A DNA stretch of 5,387 bases from Candidatus Poseidoniaceae archaeon. GTDB taxonomy: Archaea > Thermoplasmatota > Poseidoniia > Poseidoniales > Poseidoniaceae. The notes beneath the pieces are model-generated. The model did not search any database. It saw only the letters and a program-made list of their open reading frames with translations, and was not told the origin of the DNA. Position numbers and translations under genes: made by a program. The stretch covers positions 1 through 5,387 of the forward strand of contig JALRLN010000097.1 in NCBI GenBank assembly GCA_023254445.1, read 5' to 3'. This document shows positions 1 to 5,387 of the stretch, one piece after another (the first letter of the stretch is position 1; every line of letters starts with the position of its first letter).

Positions 1-573
1 CGAGGCGCTGGCCGCGCGGTGGGCCAGTTCCCCAGCGAAGCGCACCTCAAGGTCGTGCTCGCCTCGGGCCATGTCCATGCTGACAGGAACGGTCGCCACC
101 CACGAGCCGTCGGGGAGGGTGACCGCCGTGGCCACGACCTGCCCGTCGAGCAGCACATCGAGCGTTCGGCCACCGAGGCCGGCCTGCGCCGCATCGTCCA
201 CGTCGTAGAGCCGACCGGACAGGCGCCACAGGTCACCGCGGGTGGCCTCAGCGCCGGCATCGAAACCGATGGTAACGGCGCTGCGGTGGGAGAGGTAGAA
301 GGTCGCGTTGCCTTCACCGGAGCGGTACCAACCCTGAGCATCGACCGTCGCGATCATCGTCTGGTCGCCGAAGGCGAAGATGTCGGGGACAATCCACGTG
401 GTGCTGAAGTCGCCGTTCTCGTCCGTGACCACGCCGGCGATCTCCACGCCATCCACGCTCAGGACGAGCACGTGCCCCGGAAGTCCGGTCAAGGTGTTGT
501 CCTGAACAAAGCCGGTGATCTGCACCGCATCGCCCACCGCGACGATGTCGGGGAGCGTGACGTTCACGAGGAT
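1..573 (-). repeat. Ig-like two-module unit 6 (modules 13A and 14B, the latter cut by the window edge)
   Basis: Residues 1605-1795. Module 13 has the A-type entry GDAVQITGFVQD (r1618-1629), HVLVLSVDGVEIAGV (r1638-1652), VTDENGDFSTTW (r1653-1664) and the exit TMIATVDAQGWYRS. Module 14 has the B-type entry RGDLWRLSGRLYD (r1716-1728), LDVLLDGQVVATAV (r1742-1755), the turn TLPDGSW (r1756-1762) and an exit strand HDLEVRFAG (r1777-1785). Its last residues, AHRAASAS, run off the end where a Y-x-P-S motif is expected in other copies. The array therefore continues beyond base 1, and the number of copies in the full protein is unknown. Confidence 0.66.
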
Positions 574-3500
574 TTGCGCGTAGACGTTCCACGAACCGGT
601 CGCGTTGCTCGGGAGGTAGAGCGAGGTGCCGGTGAAGCGGACCTCAAGTCCCGTCGGACCGAGCGGTTGGGTTCGTGGCACAGGGTGTACGGCGGTGAAG
701 GTGCCGTTGGCGTCGGTGGTCACGTCCGTGATGTAGACACCATCGAACCAGACCTCGAGCGAGAGGCCGGGCAGCGGGTCGTCCACCTGCGAAAGCAGGC
801 GGCCGGTCACGGTCATCGTTGCTTCACGGTCGACGTCACCGCTGCCGCGCGTCAGGACGACCTTGGTCGGCATGCTGACGTTGAAGTCGACGTCCGTCTG
901 GCTTGGCAGGTAGTACTCGGGGTTGGCGGGGTCACCCACACCGATTGGGTCCACCCAGTCGCGGCCACCCTTGAACTGCACCGCAATGACGTGCGCGCCG
1001 GGATCCGTGTCCTGCGGCAGGGTCCATCCAAGGGTGAAGGCACCCGTCGTGGCGTTCGTTTCCACGCTGGAAACGGGGATGCCGTCCACGAGCAGGTGCA
1101 CGATGCCCAAGGTCGGAACGCCGTTCTCGAGGAGGGGGAGCCCGAAGTCGTCGAGCAAGGTGCCACGCACGACAAAGGCGTCCCCGGCCACGAGCGTTTC
1201 AGGCGCCTCGGTGATGGCAATCTCGGTCGCACCGAGGACGACGAAGCGCGTCACGGCCTCGTCCCCGACGAGACCGGTGGTCCCGGCCAAGCCGGCGTAA
1301 CTCGCGTTGAGGCCGACCTCACCAACGCTGAGGTTGGCGGGGACGGTCATCTCAGCCTCGGCCAATCCTTCAGCGTCCGTGGTCAGGGTCAGCGAGACCG
1401 GCGGGCTGAGGAGGCTGCCGTCGAGCGGCGCAAGGGTCACGATGACCTCCGCACCGACGACAGGAGCGCCGGTGTTGTCGTTGAGGCGAACGCGCACGGT
1501 GAGGTTCTCACCACGCTCGGTGCGGTCGTTGAGCGAGGGGGCCCCGAGCCCATCGAGGGTCGGCTTCAGGAAGAGCAACGTCGTCGTCCCACGGCTGTCA
1601 AACTGCCCGCTGTCGTTGGAGCCGACGTACCAGTTGACGCCCGGTACGTAGGTGGCGCTCAGCGTGTGGTTGCCGCGCTCGAAGGCCTGGGCCAAGGTGA
1701 TGCTCGCGTTCCACGTCCCGTCAGCGCCGATGGCGCCGCCGGTCACGGTGAAGCCGGTGGGCACACCGTCGATGGCGAAGAGCACGTTGGCGGGCAGCAG
1801 GCTCCCGTCGCGGTTTTGCAGACCGGAGCCGTTGTCGCTGACCACCGAACCCGTGACGGTGAAGGCTTCGCCTGCCGCTGGATTCGTCGCGATGGGGTCA
1901 ACGACCAGCACCGTCAGGGAACGGACCGTGATGGTGGTCAAGTTGCCTTGCGTGCCAACAAGGTCGAAACTCCCGTTGTAATGGAACTGCACCGTGATGA
2001 TGCCAAGCGGATGATCGGGGCCAAAGAGGTGCGAGGCGTTGGCGTAGCCTTCCCCGTCGGTGACCACCGTTTGCGACCACGTCTCGTGCACCTTGATGGC
2101 GACGTCACGGGCCCCGAGTGGGGTGAACATGTCGCTGGATTCCACGAGCCGAGCCGTCAGGTCAACGCTGTTGCCACGGTTGACGATGATCGCGTTCCGG
2201 GGCTGCATCTCTTCGAAGCGCGTGGTGCCCATGACCAGGATGTCTGCGGTCGAGTTGTCCGTGAGGTAGAAGGGGGAACTGTCGGGGATGACCTCGACCA
2301 CCAGCGTGCGGTTGCCACGGGTGGTGCCGTCGTTCAGCACGTCGCTGCGGAGGGTCAGTGAGAAACTGCCGTTCGCCGCGGTCTGAGCGCCGGTGATGAG
2401 CAACTCGTCCGGCACGTCCTCCCAGTACGCGTCCAACTTGACGCGACCGTTGAGGGCCCGGGTGGTGTTGTCGGCGTCGAGCACGCGACCCGTCACGGTG
2501 AAGGGGCTGTCGGCAACAACGGTGCTCGGCACCGAATCAAGGACGACGATGGAGAGCGTTTGCACCGTGACGTTGACCACGCTGGTGTTGCCAAGGTGCC
2601 GCCGGTTGCCGAGTTGCAGCGCCGCGGTGATGTCGTCGGCGACGACGACGGTCACGTCGTACCATCCAGGGCCGAGTCCGCTCACGGTCCACTGCAAGGT
2701 GGCGTTGCCGTCCGCAAGGGTTTGGCTGGAACCGAGCGAGGTGTTCGCGCCGCCGTAATCGAGGACCCATTCCACCGTCGAGCCGTCGAGGTCCGAACCG
2801 TCCGCGACGTCGGTGATGTGGGCGCGGAGGTCGATGGTGTCGTTGATCAGCGCGACAATCTCAGGTTGCTGAGGCATCACCACGACCTCCGACTCAATCC
2901 CCCAGTTGGTGCGGATGCCGCTCGGTGGGCCTGTCGGCCCGGCAGGGTCGACAAACTCGTAGTAAACCCCGCCCGCAGGCGCCATGGCGCCGAAGTCGGC
3001 GAGGAGTTCAATCTCGTACACGCCGCCCGCGAAGACGGTTGGTGCCGTGATGTTGAGCGAGAAATCACCGGTGGTCGTGTTGAGCATGCCCACAGCGAGG
3101 TCAACGGGGCCGTTCGTGGTCAGCAGCAACACGGTCAAGGCCGAGGCGTTGTCCACGACCCGCGTCCCGTGCACGGCATCGGAGATGTTCCCGTAGACCA
3201 CGGTGCTGTTGCCGAGGTGCACCCACTCGTCGAGCAGGGTGAGGTTCCAGGAAATTTCCGCCTTGACCCGCATCGTTGAATTCCACGTGGACGGCACGTA
3301 GTCTTCAGAGCCTTGGAAGTCAATGGCGAAGGGATAGTCGCCGGCGAAGAGGTTCGGGTCGAGGTTCCAACTCGGGGTGAGTTGGTTCGAAGCGGGGTCG
3401 ACGAGGCTGGCCACCACGCTGCCGTTGAAGATCACGTCGAAGGTGCCGCCCATGGTCAATCCAACCGTTGCACCACGGTGGTCCTGCGCCTCGATGAGGA

Positions 3501-5387
3501 CGTTCGTCGCCTCACCACGGAGTTGCGATTCCGACATCATGGTGAAGTTGTAGATGCCGCGCAAACGGTACGGCGCACCGGCCGTGAAGTTCTCGATGTC
3601 GGTGGTGGGCAGCGTTGAGGGCACGAAGCGCAGGCGAGGCTCGACACCGCCTGCCGCGAGCGGCACCAGCATCGGGTCAAGCGTGTGCTGCACCGCGAAC
3701 GAGCCGTTCACGGTGACGTTGAACACCTCGACCCAGCCGTTTCCGGTGTCGAGTTCGCGCAGGGAGAAGATGAGGGACCCGTTCATCGCGGTTGGCGTGG
3801 CACCAAAGGACTGCACGGTGCCGTTGATCCAGACGTCGTCGCCCAAGTCGAGGACGCTGGAGTTCAAGCCTGGGCCTTCGAGGGTGGCGGTCAGGTTTGG
3901 CGCGTCCCGCACATCGAGCACGAGGTTGGTGGACGTCGGCCGAAGGTGAGGACCGGTCGGCGTGATGGGCAGCGAGGTGTCCGTCCATCCAGAGAAACCG
4001 AGCGTGGCGCTGATGTTGGTTTTCGCTTCCAGTTCATCCAGCGTCAGGTCGAAGGACCACGAACCGTCTGGGTTGACGGGCGTCGTGAGGTTCACCGAGC
4101 CGTCCACAGAAGACGTGAAGGCCAGCCAAACCTCGAGCCCGCTCAGGTCCTCAAAGATGGCCGTGGGCATTTGCTCGGGCTCGAGCGCACCCGAGATCTC
4201 CGTCGTGGCTCCTGCGCCAACGATCGGCGCGTTGAGCGGCGTTGGCGCGAGGTGCGACAGGATGGAATCGTCGGTCACGTTGACCGTGGCGTCCATCGTG
4301 ATGCCACCGTTGGCCACGTAGCCCTGCTGTGCGTGTTGGATCACGACGGCCCCAAATCCAGGAGGGATGGCCATGGAGGGGCTCCCGTTCATGACGAAGT
4401 TTCCGTTCTGGTCCGTGATGCTGCTCGCAATCTGCCGGTCGGGGCTGGCCGCGATGCCCGGCACGTCGCCGGCCTCGGCGAAGGGGACGAGGTAGGCGAT
4501 GACCGGTTGGTCAGGGATGGGGGTGCTGTTTTCGAGGTAGCGAACCTGACCGGTCAGGTTGAACCAGACGCTCCCGTCACGGTCCCAGGTCAGGGGCGTG
4601 AGGCTTTGATTGACGATTTCCAGTTCCTCGGGATCAGGACAGGCGTCGAAGGGAATCCACCCCAAGTCGGTGTTGCCGTTCGCAGCGTCCTGCTGCAGGT
4701 GCACCTCGGCCCATACCGTGCGCTGGTTGCTGGTGATGGCGTAGCCGTTGCCGGTCCACGACCCGCCGAGGTACCCGCTGACCATCCGCGTGGGCAGACC
4801 GGCCAGCCGGGCCATCGTCACGTAGGTCGTCGTGAACTCCTCACAGGTCCCCTCACGGGCCACCTCGAGCATGTGGACCGCAACGTCCTGATCACCGGGC
4901 ACGCCGGATCCGTTGTAATTGCGCTTGAATTCCGTCGATGCGTTGCCCTCGAGGAGGAAGGTAGCAAGGGCATCGGCGATGCTCCACGCGTCCGTCGCAC
5001 CGCTGTCGCTCACCACGCCGCTGGTGATGTTCATCACGACGGACCATGGGTGGGAGGCGTTCTCCATCCGGGGGTCAACCGCCAAGGCGTAGAGGTCACT
5101 TTGGTTGGCGATGGTCGTGGAGGCGAGGGTGGCCCAGTCGAACCAGTACTCCGGCTGCAAGGCGATGAGGGTCTCCAGCACACCCGCCGTCACGGCCACG
5201 TTGAACGTGTCGTTGGTCCGGCTGAGTTCTGCGCTGGCGTCCGTCCAGAAGGAATGGTTCACCGTCGATGCGGGCAGCGGTACCGCGGCACCGTCAACAA
5301 GGCCGAGGTTGTACACCATGTTCCACGTCACCGTGTCGTTGGCAAAGGTCAGGTCCGCAAGGCCTGAGGTGTTCTCGATGTTCGCCA
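1..5387 (-). CDS. Giant surface/secreted protein: transglutaminase-like core plus Ig-like repeat array (internal fragment, both ends missing)
   Basis: The frame whose codons end at plus positions 1, 4, 7 and so on, read from 5385 down to 1, has 1795 sense codons and no stop; I checked every codon. Start and stop lie outside the window, so no signal peptide, membrane anchor or sorting signal can be assessed. Domains in order: unassigned lead (r1-114), transglutaminase-like core (r115-255), carboxypeptidase-regulatory-like sandwich (r270-379), then about 13 Ig-like modules (r380-1795 and beyond). Composition is that of an exported protein: about 57 N-X-S/T sequons, eight Lys, two Cys, abundant Asp, Thr, Val and Gly. 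No membrane-spanning hydrophobic stretch is visible. Codon use is GC-rich, with no TTA, CTA, AGA, AGG or ATA seen. I infer a glycosylated cell-surface or secreted protein, probably archaeal. Substrate or partner is unknown. A bacterial adhesin-like protein is the main alternative. Confidence 0.95.
574..1230 (-). repeat. Ig-like two-module unit 5 (modules 11A and 12B)
   Basis: Residues 1386-1604. Module 11 has the A-type entry GDAFVVRGTLLD (r1401-1412), VHLLVDGIPVSSVET (r1429-1443), the turn ATTGAFTLGW (r1445-1454) and the exit strand AHVIAVQFKGGRDW. An extra loop, DPIGVGDPANPE (r1479-1490), lies before YYLPS (r1491-1495); it makes this the longest module of the regular set, at about 120 residues. 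Module 12 has the entry REATMTVTGRLL (r1520-1531), GLSLEVWFDGVYITDV (r1540-1555), TTDANGTFTAVH (r1556-1567) and LEVRFTGTSLYLPSNA (r1580-1595). This is the most canonical copy and a good query for a profile of the family. Confidence 0.68.
1231..1914 (-). repeat. Ig-like two-module unit 4 (modules 9A and 10B)
   Basis: Residues 1158-1385. Module 9 begins TVLVVDPIATN, with the A-type entry GEAFTVTGSVVS (r1172-1183), VLFAIDGVP (r1201-1209), the turn IGADGTWNASI (r1219-1229) and the exit strand RGNHTLSATYVPG (r1237-1249), a textbook Big-type Ig pattern. Module 10 starts TTTLLFLKP, then the B-type entry ERGENLTVRVRLND (r1290-1303), GAPVVGAEVIVTL (r1306-1318), TTDAEGLAEAEM (r1335-1346) and VGLNASYAG (r1357-1365). 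Module 10 is the best match to invasin/intimin-type (Big_1-like) domains, which carry G-x-P-V-x-G-x-x-V and TDxxG-x-A. At DNA level, 1849-1865 differs from 2488-2504 in unit 3 at one of 17 bases. Confidence 0.68.
1915..2553 (-). repeat. Ig-like two-module unit 3 (modules 7A and 8B)
   Basis: Residues 945-1157. Module 7 begins SIVVLDSVPS, then the A-type entry DSPFTVTGRVLD (r959-970), the turn ANGSFSLTL (r1004-1012) and the exit strand RGNRTLVVEVIPD with a Tyr five residues later. Module 8 begins at the TT of GTTRFEEMQPR, then the B-type entry NRGNSVDLTARLVES (r1069-1083), LGARDVAIKVHE (r1090-1101), the turn VTDGEGYANAS (r1108-1118) and the exit strand LGIITVQFHYNGS. The boundaries are clear because the last strand of each module runs straight into the first strand of the next. 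Confidence 0.65.
2554..3258 (-). repeat. Ig-like two-module unit 2 (modules 5A and 6B) with an internal Pro/Gly hinge
   Basis: Residues 710-944. Module 5 has the A-type entry LGNSTVVYGNISD (r724-736) and the turn NTTTGDFSLNI (r769-779). It is longer than the others because of a tail, FGAMAPAGGVYYEF, followed by the hinge VDPAGPTGPPSG (r812-823; bases 2917-2952). Module 6 has the B-type entry LINDTIDLRAHITD (r846-859, without the Arg-Gly), a tryptophan-containing strand TVEWVLDYGG (r870-879), LADGNATLQWTV (r890-901) and the strand GPGWYDVTVVVAD (r905-917). Module 6 resembles a PKD/CARDB-like sandwich as much as a Big-type one, so the exact family is uncertain. Confidence 0.58.
3259..3900 (-). 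repeat. Ig-like two-module unit 1 (modules 3A and 4B)
   Basis: Residues 496-709. Module 3 carries the A-type entry strand LGDDVWINGTVQS (r514-526) and a turn-like VNGSFAVQHTL (r559-569). Module 4 carries the B-type entry LRGEATNVLIEAQD (r622-635), where Arg-Gly precedes the strand and no Gly interrupts it. It ends with AGDYPFAIDFQGSEDYVPST (r681-700), the G-x-Y/h-x-l-x-v-x-f-x-G...Y-x-P-S exit strand typical of bacterial and archaeal Ig-like (Big-type) repeats. Eight sequons fall within the unit (for example N497, N521, N613, N702). These are the more divergent copies of the array. Confidence 0.6.
3901..4248 (-). repeat. Divergent Ig-like module 2 and Pro/Thr linker
   Basis: Residues 380-495. 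A beta-rich module with the strand ATTEISGALEPEQMP (r393-407), a central strand LEVWLAFTSSVDG (r417-429), the turn NPDGSWSFDLTL (r438-449) and a final strand ISATLGFSGW (r458-467). The DGSW turn matches that of the regular modules further on. The module ends in a Pro/Thr/Gly-rich stretch, TSLPITPTGPHLRP (r470-483), probably a flexible joint between the head domains and the repeat array. It belongs to the same fold as its neighbours but does not fit clearly into the alternating pattern that starts after it. Confidence 0.55.
4249..4578 (-). other. Carboxypeptidase-regulatory-like beta-sandwich following the transglutaminase core
   Basis: Residues about 270-379. It opens with VWFNLTGQVRYLENSTPIPD, the usual first strand of this fold (G-x-V ... 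P-l-x-x-x-x-V). A 20-residue insertion around VPGIAASPD (r308-316) follows, then the hallmark turn SSITDQNGNFVMNG (r321-334). The pattern G-x-V...T-D-x-x-G-x-F is shared by carboxypeptidase D regulatory-like and SdrD/Cna-B-like domains, which act as rigid spacers or carbohydrate-binding modules on cell surfaces. It follows the core after about 15 residues with no long linker, so it probably packs against it. It may equally be the first, more divergent member of the downstream array. Confidence 0.6.
4621..5043 (-). other. Transglutaminase-like core domain with the catalytic His replaced by Thr
   Basis: Residues about 115-255. The nucleophile segment REGTCEEFTTTYVTMARLAG (Cys181, codon 4843-4845) followed by LPTRMVSGYLGG matches the family pattern G-x-C-x-x-[FY] ... 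aRxxGiPxRxvxGY. The last motif, LGWIPFDACPDP, supplies Trp243 and Asp247 (codon 4645-4647), matching W-x-x-[FV]-D. Between them the usual HAWVEV strand reads TVWAEVHL: Trp225 and Glu227 align, but the His position is Thr223 (codon 4717-4719). Spacing Cys-42-Thr-24-Asp is normal for the family. Family members hydrolyse or transfer acyl groups at Gln or other amides through a Cys-His-Asp triad. With His missing, catalysis is doubtful and a binding or structural role is plausible. The only two cysteines of the fragment, Cys181 and Cys249, are both here and both use TGT. Confidence 0.87.
5044..5387 (-). other. Unassigned region before the transglutaminase-like core
   Basis: Residues 1-114 of the fragment. 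The first half (r1-65) is polar, beta-like and rich in N-X-S/T sequons (N5, N16, N43, N58). The second half (r66-100), around LETLIALQPEYWFDWATLAS, looks alpha-helical and leads into the core. I do not recognise a family. It may be the end of a longer ectodomain or the N-terminal extension that often precedes archaeal and bacterial transglutaminase-like cores. The true N-terminus lies beyond 5387. Confidence 0.5.

Noticed and set aside
852..1232. 126-residue minus-strand ORF in another frame
   Set aside because: It overlaps modules 11-12 out of frame and has the Arg/Ser/Pro-rich composition typical of a shifted GC-rich gene.
19..2361. 780-residue plus-strand ORF as a real gene
   Set aside because: It is exactly antisense and codon-aligned to a frame with clear transglutaminase and Ig-like motifs, has no recognisable domain, and is open only because TTA/CTA/TCA are avoided on the other strand.
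2917..2952. Collagen-like repeat
   Set aside because: Only one short Pro/Gly run (AGPTGPPSG) with no extended G-x-y periodicity; better read as a hinge.
2877..3104. Frameshift in the giant gene suggested by short minus-strand ORFs in other frames
   Set aside because: The main frame reads through this stretch without a stop and with coherent module 5 motifs on both sides, so no frameshift is needed.
2560..3279. 239-residue plus-strand ORF as a real gene
   Set aside because: It lies opposite modules 4-6 in the same antisense frame, between antisense stops, with no domain signal.
4699..4701. His229 as the catalytic His of the transglutaminase core
   Set aside because: It aligns to the Tyr position of HAWVEVY, six residues beyond the catalytic position; Trp225 and Glu227 fix the alignment so that Thr223 is at the His site.
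3685..5367. 560-residue plus-strand ORF as a real gene
   Set aside because: Same antisense frame; it lies over the transglutaminase-like core, and its sequence is a low-information Arg/His/Gly/Val mixture.

Overview
The whole window is one unbroken reading frame on the minus strand. Read from 5385 down to 1 it gives 1795 sense codons with no stop. Neither the start codon nor the stop codon lies in the window, so this is an internal piece of a giant protein. There is no intergenic DNA, RNA gene, promoter, terminator, mobile element or CRISPR array. The longest plus-strand ORFs (19-2361 and 3685-5367) are antisense shadows of this frame. Residue numbers (r) below count from the first full codon at 5385-5383; residue r occupies bases 5386-3r to 5388-3r.

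Layout in the direction of translation (high to low coordinates): about 114 residues of unassigned sequence (5044-5387); a transglutaminase-like (papain-fold) core (4621-5043) that keeps the Cys and Asp of the catalytic triad but has Thr where the His should be; a carboxypeptidase-regulatory-like beta-sandwich (4249-4578); and then an array of about 13 Ig-like beta-sandwich modules of roughly 95-130 residues (1-4248). The last 12 modules appear to alternate between two subtypes, so the array reads as about six two-module units of 200-235 residues. The array runs off the low-coordinate edge.

The protein looks extracellular. It has about 57 N-X-S/T sequons spread along its length, only eight lysines, many Asp/Glu residues, and two cysteines, both in the transglutaminase core. 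High GC (above 60% by eye), the sequon density and the transglutaminase-plus-Ig architecture fit a large surface or secreted glycoprotein of a euryarchaeon, possibly a marine Thermoplasmatota (Poseidoniales, Marine Group II) or a haloarchaeon. The organism is an inference: no taxonomic marker is present.

The likely job is a long glycosylated stalk or adhesin displaying a transglutaminase-fold head. That head is either a pseudoenzyme or an enzyme using a non-standard triad. No operon context can be read from this window.
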